A program made the position numbers and the translations under genes. From assembly GCA_030638205.1 (NCBI GenBank), contig DAOWFB010000045.1, forward strand, positions 1 to 32,551: DNA of 32,551 nt, read 5' to 3'. Position 1 is the first letter of the stretch; every line of letters starts with the position of its first letter. A model generated the notes under the pieces. The model searched no databases. It had not been told where the DNA came from and was given only the letters and a program-made list of their open reading frames with translations. This document shows, one piece after another, positions 1 to 8,113 of the stretch. The DNA is from Thalassospiraceae bacterium. Its GTDB lineage: Bacteria > Pseudomonadota > Alphaproteobacteria > Rhodospirillales > Magnetovibrionaceae.

Positions 1-330
1 CGTTGTTATTAGCTTGTTCACATCACTGCCCGATGCCCGAAGCTTTGCCGTCATTAAATTGCGGAACTCTTTGCGCCCATCATCGGTTAATAGCAATTGG
101 GAATCATCTTCCATGCCCTTGCCATCAATTGCTTCAACCAGCCCTTCATACCTGAGCAATTCTATTGATGTTCCCATAATGTCCAGCGATGGCCCGGTGA
201 TGCGGCTGATAAAATGCCTAATCTCACTTGCCAGTTCACTATAACGCATTGGCCCAGTGGCAAGCTCAATAGTGCCTAGGGCACAAAGGCGGACTGCTTC
301 TTTGGGTGTTAGGGTGTTATCGGCAAACAT
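1..330 (-). CDS. PadR-like winged-helix regulator (partial, 3' end off the window)
   Basis: The first 110 codons of a minus-strand gene are present; the frame stays open to base 1, so the C-terminus is missing. The product begins MFADNTLTPKEAVRLCALG. It reads as a winged-helix fold: helices around residues 8-45, a probable recognition helix near 47-68 (GPSLDIMGTSIELLRYEGLV), then a wing ending in a LLLTDDGRKEF strand-turn typical of PadR/MarR-like proteins. The ATG at 328-330 is the natural start. The gene lies 71 bp downstream of hemA on the same strand and could be co-transcribed with it. From memory, similar regulators sit next to hemA in Rhodospirillales; that is recollection, not a search. 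The effector is unknown. Confidence 0.6.
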   Translation of the reverse strand, partial: MFADNTLTPKEAVRLCALGTIELATGPMRYSELASEIRHFISRITGPSLDIMGTSIELLRYEGLVEAIDGKGMEDDSQLLLTDDGRKEFRNLMTAKLRASGSDVNKLITT

Positions 331-401
331 TCAGGTTAACCTCAACGTACGTATGACGAATCCGGGATGTGTTTATTATAGCCAAATGACGAATATTTTG
401 C

Positions 402-1613
402 TCAGGCTGCTGCCTTAAGTCCCAGTTTTCCCCAAACATCCTTTAATGCAGCGACCAGCGTATCCATAAGGTCATCATCATGCAGTGGCGTTGGGGTAAA
501 GCGCAAACGCTCGGTGCCGCGCTCGACAGTTGGGTAATTAATTGGTTGAACATAAATATTATGCACGTTCATTAGTTCGTCCGATGCTTGTTTGCACAAA
601 ACAGGATCGCCAACCAGAATAGGAACAATATGGCTTTCAGAATCCATAACCGGAAGCCCGGCATCGGAGAATTTTTTCTTTAGGGTTGCGGCACGTTCCT
701 GATGCTTGATGCGAAGCTCGTTGTGTTCTTTTAGATATTTAATATTGGCACGGCACGCGGCAGCAACCGCCGGTGGGGTTGAAGTGGAAAAAATAAATCC
801 GGTTCCGTACGATCTAACAAAATCGCACATATCGGATGTTCCGGCGATATATCCACCAACAACACCAAATGCCTTTGCCATTGTTCCCTGAATTATGGTT
901 ATGCGGTCCATTAATCCGTCACGCTCGGCAACGCCCGCACCATGCTCGCCATAAAGGCCAACCGCATGAACTTCGTCCAAAAATGTCATTGCTTTGTATT
1001 TATCGGCCAAATCACAGATTTCTTTCATGGGCGAAATATCGCCGTCCATTGAATAAACGGATTCAAAGGCAATAAGTTTAGGCCGATCTATATCAATGCT
1101 TTTTAGAATACGTTCCAGGTCTTCAACGTCGTTGTGGCGGAAAATATGTTTTTCCGCGCGCGAATGACGGATACCTTCGATCATTGAATTGTGGTTTTTA
1201 GAATCTGAAATAACCACACAGTTCGGAATCAATGAACAGATGGTTGAAAGGGTGGTTAGATTTGCTATCCAGCCAGAGCCGAATGCGAGAGAGGCTTCAG
1301 TTTGATGTAGCTCAGCAATTTCTTTTTCCAAAAGAACATGTTGATGCGTGGTGCCGGAAATATTTCTGGTTCCACCTGCGCCAACACCGTAGTTAGTTGC
1401 CGTATCAACCATTGCTTTTATGGCATCGGGGTTTTGACCCATGCCCATGTAATCGTTTGAGCACCAGACTGTAATATCGCGAAGGTCGCCATTGATATGG
1501 GCTTTGGCACGAGGGAATTTTCCCGCCTGGCGTTCAAGGTCGGCAAAAACCCTGTATCTTCCTTCAGACTTTAGCTCACCGACCTTATCGGCAAAAAACT
1601 TATTGTAGTCCAT
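402..1613 (-). CDS. hemA: 5-aminolevulinate synthase
   Basis: This 403-residue enzyme condenses glycine with succinyl-CoA to give 5-aminolevulinate, the first step of haem synthesis by the C4 (Shemin) route, in the cytosol. Length and sequence match alphaproteobacterial ALAS. The N-terminus MDYNKFFADKVGELKSEGRY is typical. Conserved parts seen include NDYMGMGQNP (53-62), the GAGGTRNISGT glycine-rich segment (78-88), the PLP-ring aspartate in FLDEVHAVG (211-219), and the PLP-binding lysine in GTMAKAFG (Lys247). The ATG follows a strong GGAGGA ribosome-binding site about 5 nt upstream. It lies between a PadR-like gene and a class III aminotransferase gene, all on the minus strand. The presence of ALAS is one of the best clues that the host is an alphaproteobacterium. 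Confidence 0.97.
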   Translation of the reverse strand: MDYNKFFADKVGELKSEGRYRVFADLERQAGKFPRAKAHINGDLRDITVWCSNDYMGMGQNPDAIKAMVDTATNYGVGAGGTRNISGTTHQHVLLEKEIAELHQTEASLAFGSGWIANLTTLSTICSLIPNCVVISDSKNHNSMIEGIRHSRAEKHIFRHNDVEDLERILKSIDIDRPKLIAFESVYSMDGDISPMKEICDLADKYKAMTFLDEVHAVGLYGEHGAGVAERDGLMDRITIIQGTMAKAFGVVGGYIAGTSDMCDFVRSYGTGFIFSTSTPPAVAAACRANIKYLKEHNELRIKHQERAATLKKKFSDAGLPVMDSESHIVPILVGDPVLCKQASDELMNVHNIYVQPINYPTVERGTERLRFTPTPLHDDDLMDTLVAALKDVWGKLGLKAAA

Positions 1614-1799
1614 TAATTCCTCCGGGGTACGTCTAGCACCTTTGTGTTGGCCATATTTTCTTGTGGCTCTTAAATTAAAGAGATGCTGACTAATGGCGTT
1701 TTTTTATAATAATTTCTTCCATAATAAAGGAATCTGACGCTTTTGGGCAAGAATGTGAATATACGGTATAAAATTGGCTAAAAATAGGCATTTTATCCA
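1614..1799. other. hemA upstream intergenic region
   Basis: This 186 bp stretch separates hemA from the stop codon of the upstream aminotransferase gene. It is AT-rich and presumably holds the hemA promoter on the minus strand. I see no convincing FNR or Crp palindrome here, only an isolated TGTGA half-site at 1754-1758, and no hairpin followed by a T-run. Confidence 0.4.
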
Positions 1800-3239
1800 T
1801 TAGTTGAGTTTTTCCGATGCTATCCAATTAGCGGTTTTATCAAGCGCACGCCCGAAATATGCAAACATCTCGGCCATTTCTGCTTCGCTGATTATTAGTG
1901 GTGGGGAAAAGGCAACGGTGTCGCCCATGGCCCGAAGGATGACCCCCTCGGCCTGTGCCTCAGCAACCAGATGCAAACCAACAGCATTTTTGGGGTCGAA
2001 AGCTTCTTTGGTGCTTTTATTTTTTACCAATTCTATCGCACCGACCATGCCAACGCCGCGAACTTCGCCGACCAATGGATGCGATGCAAATGCCCGAAGC
2101 CCATCTTGAAAAATTGGTGATTTTGCTTTTACCTCTGAAACAATGTCGCGTTCTTCGTAAATATTTAGCGTTTCCATTGCAACCGCTGCCCCCAATGGGT
2201 GGCCGGAATATGTGAAACCATGTCCAAGCGGCCCGTTTCTTTCGCTGCCCGCAAGTAGGCCATTAAAAATATCTTCAGATACTATCAATGCCGATATTGG
2301 GACATAGGCGGAAGATAGTGCCTTGGCCATGGTGATTATATCGGGGCGAATTGAATACGTTTCAGACCCCCACATGTTTCCGGTGCGCCCGAACCCGCAT
2401 ATTATCTCGTCGGCAACAACAAGAATGTCGTATTTTTTTAATACACCCTGTATTTTTTCAAAATATGTTTTTGGTGGAATAATAACTCCGCCGGCACCCA
2501 TTACCGGCTCCATAAACATGGCGGCAATTGTTTCCGGGCCTTCTTTTAAAATAAGCTCTTCAAGGTTGTTGGCTAGCCTGGTTGAAAAATCTTCTTCGCT
2601 TTCGCCATCATGGGCAAAGCGATAATGATGCGGGCAGTCGGTATGAATAATTCCGTCTATGGGTAAATCGAAATCATTTTGACAAACAGGAAGCCCGGTC
2701 AAGGATGCGGCCGCCACGGTTACGCCGTGATATGCTTTTATTCGCGATATTATTTTCTTTTTTTTAGGTATCCCGCGCGTATTGTTTATGTACCAGATAA
2801 ATTTAATTGCGGTATCAACGGCTTCGGAACCTGAATTGGCAAAAAATACTTTTGCGCCACCGCTATTAAGCGGAGCAGGGGCCAGCTTTAACAGTCTTTC
2901 GGCTAAATCGATGGTTACGCTTGGCGCTTTGCCAGTGAAGTTATGATAAAAGGCAAGCTTGTTCATGCTTTTGGTTGCCGCATCAACAAGGCGTTTTTCA
3001 CTCCACCCCAATGATGTACACCAAAGGCCGGACATGCCTTCGATGTATCCTTTTCCGTCTTCGTCAAAAACCCGAACACCGTCACCGCTGGTAATGACCA
3101 GCGGCCCACTCTCAAGGTGGGATGTTAGGTTTGTGTACGGATGTATCTGGCTCGCTATATCGCGGGCACCATATGAGTTAGGCGTTGGTGAGTTAGGCGT
3201 TGGTGAATTAGGTGGTGAGTTGGGTTTTTTGCTGTTCAA
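1800..3239 (-). CDS. class III (omega-) aminotransferase, PLP-dependent
   Basis: A 479-residue fold-type I PLP enzyme that moves an amino group from an omega-amino acid or amine, usually to pyruvate; the exact substrate cannot be read from the sequence. Landmarks: GLWCTSLGW (71-79), the phosphate-binding NSGSEA (135-140), Tyr170-His171-Gly172, the PLP-nitrogen aspartate in VADEIICGFGRTG (Asp277), and the Schiff-base lysine in TMAKALSS (Lys306). The start is TTG: the codon immediately upstream in frame is TAA, no other start codon follows before the conserved domain, and GAGG lies 8 nt upstream. The N-terminus carries an unusual NSPTP repeat before the family sequence begins near residue 24. 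Candidates include putrescine-pyruvate and beta-alanine-pyruvate aminotransferases. Confidence 0.88.
   Translation of the reverse strand: MNSKKPNSPPNSPTPNSPTPNSYGARDIASQIHPYTNLTSHLESGPLVITSGDGVRVFDEDGKGYIEGMSGLWCTSLGWSEKRLVDAATKSMNKLAFYHNFTGKAPSVTIDLAERLLKLAPAPLNSGGAKVFFANSGSEAVDTAIKFIWYINNTRGIPKKKKIISRIKAYHGVTVAAASLTGLPVCQNDFDLPIDGIIHTDCPHHYRFAHDGESEEDFSTRLANNLEELILKEGPETIAAMFMEPVMGAGGVIIPPKTYFEKIQGVLKKYDILVVADEIICGFGRTGNMWGSETYSIRPDIITMAKALSSAYVPISALIVSEDIFNGLLAGSERNGPLGHGFTYSGHPLGAAVAMETLNIYEERDIVSEVKAKSPIFQDGLRAFASHPLVGEVRGVGMVGAIELVKNKSTKEAFDPKNAVGLHLVAEAQAEGVILRAMGDTVAFSPPLIISEAEMAEMFAYFGRALDKTANWIASEKLN
3175..3225. repeat. in-frame 15-bp tandem repeat at the aminotransferase N-terminus
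   Basis: The unit GAGTTAGGCGTTGGT occurs twice head to tail (3175-3189, 3190-3204). It is followed by a 12-bp variant (3205-3216) and a partial copy (3217-3225). The unit is a multiple of three and encodes NSPTP steps in the aminotransferase on the minus strand, so copy-number change would lengthen the N-terminal tail without a frameshift. Confidence 0.85.
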
Positions 3240-3294
3240 TTAAAAGGCCTCGTCACTATGTTTATGCACGCTGCCAACATAGTAACTTATTTAG

Positions 3295-3642
3295 CTAACC
3301 TGCCATAGATTTTGTTTTTATGTGAGGCGGCAAAACATGGGTAGATGCGCCACCGGGCTGGGCCGTGTCCTTATTCAGCCGCCAATCGATAATTTGTAAC
3401 GAGGCATATATAAACCCGAACAACATTGCGCCCAGCAACAAAACTACCACCCAGTTACCCATGGTACGTTGATTTACTAGCTGGTCTTGTTGGCGAGGAT
3501 GTAGGTGGCGGCCAAAATAGAAAATAAGGAAATAACGTTTTCCTAGAAACGGAAACACTGTGTTGATATCGACAATGAAATGCCCCCTGTTTTCTGAGGA
3601 CGCATTACCATTCGGGCTGTCATTTTTATTAGGCACGTTCAT
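3295..3642 (-). CDS. hypothetical single-span membrane protein
   Basis: A 115-residue protein with a polar, Asn/Ser-rich N-terminus (1-25), a VFPFLGKRYFLIFYFGRH stretch (about 29-46), then a strong membrane segment (about 64-86, WVVVLLLGAMLFGFIYASLQ) and a polar tail. The LGKRYF...FGR pattern resembles a family of small uncharacterised alphaproteobacterial proteins I recall with a GKRYYLVVLAG motif, but I cannot name it. The assumed ATG at 3640-3642 has AAGGA only 1 nt upstream, which is tight, so the start is uncertain. Flanking genes on the same strand are the aminotransferase and the His/Met-rich protein. Function unknown. Confidence 0.6.
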   Translation of the reverse strand: MNVPNKNDSPNGNASSENRGHFIVDINTVFPFLGKRYFLIFYFGRHLHPRQQDQLVNQRTMGNWVVVLLLGAMLFGFIYASLQIIDWRLNKDTAQPGGASTHVLPPHIKTKSMAG

Positions 3643-3765
3643 ATCCTTAAAATTAATAACTAAAAAGATATTACCGTGGGGTTAATAAATTGTAACTGAA
3701 TGGAGCGCATAGTGAATTACCCGCCCCAAACCACAGCCCGGGAGCGGGTAATATTAGCTTCTTTG

Positions 3766-4113
3766 CTAGCTTTTCTTATCTGTGTTGTAGTCGCAATTTT
3801 TACTTTTATGGAATTTTTCCATATCGAATTCGGGCATCCATTTTTTCATAACGCTGCCCATTTCCTCGTGCATGGCCTTTCTATCGGCCGGGGTCATCTT
3901 TAAATATTCTTCGTGCATTGGCCCGTGTCCCATCATGCCATGGTTTTCCATTGTGCCATGGTTTTCCATCATGCCGTGCTGCTTCATCATCCCGTGGCCC
4001 ATGTGGCCATTTCCCCCGTCTTTCATGCCGCCTGTACCGTGGGCCAGAACCGGAACGGCCAAAAGGGCTGCGCCTACTAGTGCGATTGCTGTAAATGTTG
4101 TGAGCTTTTTCAT
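3766..4113 (-). CDS. secreted His/Met-rich protein, probable periplasmic metal binder
   Basis: A 115-residue protein with a clear Sec signal peptide: MKKL, a hydrophobic core, and a likely signal peptidase I site after VLA at residue 24. The mature part is dominated by Met, His and Gly in short steps such as MMENHG and MENHGMMGHG (residues about 36-70), followed by a charged helical region (MTPADRKAMHEEM). Met/His-rich periplasmic proteins of this build often bind copper or silver; that function is inferred from composition only. The ATG has a good AGGAG site about 7 nt upstream. The C-terminal DNA also holds a plus-strand open frame, which I consider a shadow. Confidence 0.7.
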   Translation of the reverse strand: MKKLTTFTAIALVGAALLAVPVLAHGTGGMKDGGNGHMGHGMMKQHGMMENHGTMENHGMMGHGPMHEEYLKMTPADRKAMHEEMGSVMKKWMPEFDMEKFHKSKNCDYNTDKKS

Positions 4114-4294
4114 TTTACTCTCCTTTGGTTGCTATTGTGACTACCGCTGTTTTCATGAGATATATTATCAACCTCTAATGTGGCGCAATTCAGGTCACAA
4201 TCAAGGCGTTTTGGTCACAATTATGCATACTATTTTTTTAAGTGTGCGGCGTTGGCAAAACCTAAGATGAAAAAGCCTCGTTTTGCGCTGTCGG
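4114..4294. other. intergenic region with repeated TCACAAT half-sites
   Basis: This 181 bp gap lies between pyrE (its stop side) and the His/Met-rich gene (its start side), so it should carry the latter's promoter on the minus strand. It contains the 9-mer GGTCACAAT twice (4193-4201 and 4213-4221), 20 bp apart. Neither pairs with a second half-site in Crp spacing, so I make no operator call. Confidence 0.3.
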
Positions 4295-4990
4295 CTATTT
4301 GCCGCCGTGGTCTTTCGACCATTTAAGCGGATCGGCAAGGAAATCCCGCACACCGGCAATGGCTTCGGGCGAGAATGATTTTTCACGTTCTGCGACCTCG
4401 AGAACGTCCCACCATGTTGCCAGATAGTGCATGTTGACGCCGCTTTCTTTTAGGTTATCTAGCGCACCGGGAAAAGCACCATAGAAAAACACAACGAAAG
4501 CATCAGATACGGTTGCGCCCGCTTTTCGCAAAGCATCAATAAAGGTGATTTTGCTGGCACCGTCGGTGGCAAGGTCTTCCACCAGCAATACATGGCTTCC
4601 TTCGGGCATGTTGCCTTCGATTTGGGCGTTGCGACCAAATCCTTTGGGTTTTTTACGAACATAAAGCATGGGCTTATGGGTTAATTGCGAAATCCAAGCT
4701 GAATAGGGGATGCCCGCGGTTTCGCCGCCGGCAAACGCATCTATTTTTGCAAAATCGGTATTGGCTTTTAGCATCTCAACCGCCAAATCCATCATCCGTG
4801 CCCGTTCTTGCGGAAACGAAATAAGCCAGCGACAATCAATATAAACCGGACTGGCCCAGCCGGATGTAAGTATGTACGGCTCTTCGGGGCGAAAGTTTAC
4901 GGCTTTTATATCGAGAAGCATTTTTGCTGCTTCCAGACCCGTTGGGGTGGTGGCTGGGGTGGTGGACGACTTTGTATTATTAGCGCTCAT
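4295..4990 (-). CDS. pyrE: orotate phosphoribosyltransferase
   Basis: A 231-residue type I phosphoribosyltransferase that converts orotate and PRPP to OMP in de novo pyrimidine synthesis. Visible landmarks: TSGWASPVYIDCR (42-54), the orotate-side FAGGETAGIPYS segment (86-97), the catalytic flexible loop VRKKPKGFGR (111-120), and the PRPP-binding VLLVEDLATDGASK (134-147). The first 17 residues are a low-complexity Ser/Thr/Pro tail before the family begins. AAGGAA lies about 10 nt before the ATG. It stands alone in an intergenic setting, with hspQ upstream on the same strand. Confidence 0.95.
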   Translation of the reverse strand: MSANNTKSSTTPATTPTGLEAAKMLLDIKAVNFRPEEPYILTSGWASPVYIDCRWLISFPQERARMMDLAVEMLKANTDFAKIDAFAGGETAGIPYSAWISQLTHKPMLYVRKKPKGFGRNAQIEGNMPEGSHVLLVEDLATDGASKITFIDALRKAGATVSDAFVVFFYGAFPGALDNLKESGVNMHYLATWWDVLEVAEREKSFSPEAIAGVRDFLADPLKWSKDHGGK

Positions 4991-5033
4991 AAAATGGCGT
5001 TCCTTGGAATTGAATTTAAGTTAACGGAAAAGT

Positions 5034-5378
5034 TCAATTGATAATGTTGCGGTGCGGGCTGTATCCGCTTTCAGTTATTTTGTCGAAATAATCAATAACA
5101 TCTGGGTGGTCAATGGGGCCACCCTCGACGTCTAGCTCAAGGTTGCGTTCGGCCACATATGCCCAGTCGGATGTTCCATCAACTAAAACATGATACCACG
5201 GCCCATTGTCGCCCGAAGTGGTTCCACGGGAAGGCGTAGGGTTGGCAATTGATGATGACCCATGGGTGCCACGAAACAGCGGGTCGACATCAATTATGAC
5301 ACCACGATAATCAAGCAGGGTATTGTGAATTACCTGCCCGACTGAAAACTTTGCCATATCATCTGCTGTATAGACCAT
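5034..5378 (-). CDS. hspQ: HspQ-type heat-shock / hemimethylated-DNA-binding (YccV) protein
   Basis: A 114-residue protein of the HspQ/YccV family. In enterobacteria, members act as Lon protease specificity enhancers and were first described as binding hemimethylated oriC DNA. Family landmarks seen: FSVGQVIHNTLLDYRGVIIDVDP (11-33), PWYHVLVDG (about 60-68) and YVAERNLE (about 74-81). A Ser/Thr/Gly/Pro-rich segment (residues about 40-58) replaces the usual acidic loop between the two conserved blocks. A candidate Crp-type promoter lies upstream (5476-5518). pyrE is 43 bp downstream on the same strand, so the two could be co-transcribed. Confidence 0.85.
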   Translation of the reverse strand: MVYTADDMAKFSVGQVIHNTLLDYRGVIIDVDPLFRGTHGSSSIANPTPSRGTTSGDNGPWYHVLVDGTSDWAYVAERNLELDVEGGPIDHPDVIDYFDKITESGYSPHRNIIN

Positions 5379-5475
5379 TTTAATAAATCCACTTCATATG
5401 ATTTTCTGCCCTGATACTACCCTAAAAATCGGCAATTTATAGGCTTTGGTCAACAATACTTTTATGATGCCTGTA

Positions 5476-5518
5476 ATTATGGCATTTATTCAGCTAATCA
5501 TATGTGATGTTAGACACT
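5476..5518 (-). promoter_or_regulatory. candidate Crp-type promoter for hspQ
   Basis: Read on the minus strand, AGTGT-CTAACA-TCACA (5503-5518) resembles the Crp consensus TGTGA-N6-TCACA; the downstream half is perfect and the upstream half is degenerate. A CATAAT hexamer, 5/6 to the -10 consensus, lies at 5476-5481. The centres of the two are 32 bp apart, the class II Crp geometry. The implied transcript would start near 5469, giving a leader of about 91 nt. This rests on pattern and spacing only. Confidence 0.35.
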
Positions 5519-5559
5519 AAACAGTAGGGTTCTAAGTATCTGAGGTTTATCCGATTCTA

Positions 5560-5585
5560 GCCAGAATCATTGGCCAGAATCATTA
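5560..5585. repeat. 13-bp tandem duplication upstream of the ELM1-family gene
   Basis: GCCAGAATCATTG (5560-5572) is followed directly by GCCAGAATCATTA (5573-5585). A looser copy, TATCATTGG, follows at 5591-5599. The array ends about 25 bp before the ATG at 5610, so it lies in the leader or promoter of that gene. Confidence 0.8.
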
Positions 5586-5609
5586 GAAAGTATCATTGGG
5601 AAAAGTGTA

Positions 5610-6599
5610 ATGAGCAATAAAAGCGTCTGGCTTCTTATCGATGATCGCGCCGGAAACAGGTCGCAGGTGTTGGGTGTGGGCCGTGCGCTTGGGTTTCCAT
5701 TTGAAATAAAAGAAATTGAATATACTGCCGCCGCGGCACTTCCTAATTATATGTTGATGACATCTTTTAGCGCGGTGGCGCAAAAATCACGCGTAAATCT
5801 TTCCGCACCTTGGCCAGATATTGTAATTGCCGCAGGCAGGCGCACCGCACCGGTTGCGCGCAAAATAAAAGAATTAAATAATGGCAAAACATCGTTAATT
5901 CAAATTATGTATCCGGGTTCGTTTGGCGAAGACGATTTCGATCTTATATGCGTTCCCCGTCACGACACCATGGACGCAGCGCCCAACCGATTTGAAATTA
6001 CTGGCGCACCGCACAATGTAACCCCGCAATCGTTAGAGGCGGCAAGAATTGAATGGAAAGGGCGGTTTGATGATATGGCAAAACCGCTGGTTGCGCTTAT
6101 TGTTGGTGGCGATACCAAGCGCAAAAAATTCACCCCCCAAATGGCGGCGGAGCTGGGCAGCCATGCGGCAAAGCTGGCCGCTGAGGCAGGAGGGTCGTTG
6201 TTGGTTACAACATCAAGGCGCACAAGCATTGATGCCGCAAGCGCACTAACGGACGTTATCGGTGACGTTCCGTCATTTGTTTTTAAATGGGGTGACGCTA
6301 ATGGGAAAAAGGGCGACAACCCATACATGGCCTATCTGGCAATGGCCGATTATGTAATCGTAACCGGCGATAGCGTTTCAATGTGTTCTGAGGCCGCCGG
6401 AACGGAAAAACCGCTTTATATATTTTCACCAAAAAAACTAACTTCGCATAAGCACGGGCTTTTGCACAAAGACCTTTATGCCAGCGGCTATGCCCGCCGG
6501 TTAGAAGGCACCGAAAAGCTGGAAAGCTGGTCGCATAAACCGCTTAACGCATCATTTAATATTGCCGCTGAAATTAGAAAGCGCCTAAACTTGGATTAG
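5610..6599 (+). CDS. ELM1 / GtrOC1 family protein (DUF1022)
   Basis: A 329-residue protein recognised by the family opening VWLLIDDRAGNRSQVLGVGRALG (6-28), the PDIVIAAGRRTAPVARKIK block (about 69-87) and the C-terminal VTGDSVSMCSEAAGTEKPLYIF segment. The fold is glycosyltransferase-like, with two Rossmann-type halves. Plant ELM1 acts in mitochondrial fission; bacterial members are uncharacterised and have been suggested to act in cell-envelope glycan metabolism. It is convergent with hemN, with only 9 bp between stop codons. The next gene upstream, hspQ, is divergent. Confidence 0.85.
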   Translation: MSNKSVWLLIDDRAGNRSQVLGVGRALGFPFEIKEIEYTAAAALPNYMLMTSFSAVAQKSRVNLSAPWPDIVIAAGRRTAPVARKIKELNNGKTSLIQIMYPGSFGEDDFDLICVPRHDTMDAAPNRFEITGAPHNVTPQSLEAARIEWKGRFDDMAKPLVALIVGGDTKRKKFTPQMAAELGSHAAKLAAEAGGSLLVTTSRRTSIDAASALTDVIGDVPSFVFKWGDANGKKGDNPYMAYLAMADYVIVTGDSVSMCSEAAGTEKPLYIFSPKKLTSHKHGLLHKDLYASGYARRLEGTEKLESWSHKPLNASFNIAAEIRKRLNLD

Positions 6600-6608
6600 G
6601 GACCTAGA

Positions 6609-7970
6609 TTAAACCGCCTTTGAATGCCTGCCTTCGCTGGTTTTAAGATAAGCATCAAACGCGCTTGCAACCAGGCGAATAAACGGGCGGCCATCTTCGA
6701 GCACTTTTAATTTATCGCCATCAATGGCGCAGATGCCGTCTTCAATAAGCGGGGTTAGTTTTTCCAGATCTTTTTCCAGGCCTTCGACGTTGCCGCCAAA
6801 TTCCTTCGCAACTGCTGACAGATCAACCTCAAGGTCGCACATTATGCGCTCGATAACTTCACGTCTGGTTTTATCATCATCATTAATTGGTATGCCTTTG
6901 GCGGTTGGCAATACGCCCGAATAAACAGATTGGCTATATGCTTTTAACGGCAACTGGTTTTGCACGTAACCTTGGGGCAGGTAGCCAATGGCCGATGCAC
7001 CAAATGCCAACATGGCCGGTGCGGTATCGGTTGTGTAGCCTTGGAAGTTTCTGTGTAACTCGCTGGATTCAATTGCATGCGCCATGCTGTCATCAGGATG
7101 GGCAAAATGATCGAAGCCAATTTTAACGTAACCTTTTTCAACCAATCTGTTACCAGCAACGGTGAATTGATCCCATCTTTCTTGCGTACCCGGCAGGTCA
7201 TCTTCGTTTATAAGTTTTTGATGTGATTTCATCCACGGAACATGGGCGTAGCCAAACAATGCGATGCGGTTGGGTTGTAATTCAACCGTTTTGTCCACCA
7301 TGTCTTCCATTTCGTCCACGGTTTGGTGGGGCAGGCCATACATCAAATCCATATTAATGTGGTTGATGGAATGGGCGCGCAGCCATTCGATTACCTTGGC
7401 GGTTATTTCATATGGCTGGATGCGGTTTATGGCTTCTTGCACCTTTGCCCGGTATGACTGCACACCGATTGATGCCCGGTTAACGCCAGCCTTTTCCAAC
7501 TGCGCAATGTATTCTTCGCTGGCGGTGCGGGGGTCAAGCTCGACCGCAATTTCTGCGTTGTCGGCCACGTCAAAGCGCGAACGGAGTTTGTCCATTATCG
7601 CCATCCAGTCTTCGCCTTTTAACATGGTTGGTGAACCGCCACCCCAATGCAGATGTTTGGCGGTCATGCGTTCACCCATGTTTGATGGTAAAGCATCGGC
7701 AACAAGGTCTATTTCCGCCAACAGGGCATTCATGTATTCGGCAACCGGATCGTAGCGTTTTACAATTTTGGTATAGCAACCGCAGAACGAACACATTTCA
7801 GCGCAAAACGGAATATGAAAATATAGCGATAGCTCGGTTTTTGGGTTTAGCTCGCCCAACCAGCGTTTGTAAACCGCACCATCAACCTGCTCGTCAAACT
7901 GAGGTGATGTGGGATAGCTGGTATAGCGCGGCACCCGCATGTCGTATTTTTGAATCAGATCAGATTTCAT
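6609..7970 (-). CDS. hemN: oxygen-independent coproporphyrinogen III oxidase
   Basis: A 453-residue radical SAM enzyme that decarboxylates coproporphyrinogen III to protoporphyrinogen IX without oxygen. The [4Fe-4S]-binding CxxxCxxC is at Cys56, Cys60 and Cys63, with the extra Cys65 typical of true HemN, in FCAEMCSFCGC. The N-terminal KYDMRVPRYTSYPT and the HLHWGGGSPTML block also match genuine HemN rather than HemW. The family's C-terminal helical domain is present in full. It is the second haem gene in the window and would allow haem synthesis at low oxygen. I found no clear FNR box upstream. Confidence 0.96.
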   Translation of the reverse strand: MKSDLIQKYDMRVPRYTSYPTSPQFDEQVDGAVYKRWLGELNPKTELSLYFHIPFCAEMCSFCGCYTKIVKRYDPVAEYMNALLAEIDLVADALPSNMGERMTAKHLHWGGGSPTMLKGEDWMAIMDKLRSRFDVADNAEIAVELDPRTASEEYIAQLEKAGVNRASIGVQSYRAKVQEAINRIQPYEITAKVIEWLRAHSINHINMDLMYGLPHQTVDEMEDMVDKTVELQPNRIALFGYAHVPWMKSHQKLINEDDLPGTQERWDQFTVAGNRLVEKGYVKIGFDHFAHPDDSMAHAIESSELHRNFQGYTTDTAPAMLAFGASAIGYLPQGYVQNQLPLKAYSQSVYSGVLPTAKGIPINDDDKTRREVIERIMCDLEVDLSAVAKEFGGNVEGLEKDLEKLTPLIEDGICAIDGDKLKVLEDGRPFIRLVASAFDAYLKTSEGRHSKAV

Positions 7971-8113
7971 CTGTTTATTTCTTTTATTTTAAAGTTTAGG
8001 GTCGGGTTCTAGGCCAACTTATTCCTTAGCAAGGGCTGGCGCAACCGGGTGAATGCGCTTTTAATAGGTTTCCACACTTGAATTATGTTCAAATTTCAGC
8101 TTCAAATCATAGT

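Noticed and set aside
14..244. 76-codon plus-strand frame at the left edge
   Set aside because: Antisense to the PadR-like gene, whose translation is clearly protein-like.
3700..3903. Plus-strand frame encoding a 67-residue hydrophobic peptide, with GGAG before an internal GTG at 3712
   Set aside because: About two-thirds of it is antisense to the charged C-terminus of the secreted His/Met-rich protein, which readily produces an artificial hydrophobic segment. The minus-strand gene has the better start, signal peptide and composition.
4193..4221. Two GGTCACAAT copies as a Crp operator
   Set aside because: They are direct, not inverted, repeats and neither has a second half-site at the right distance.
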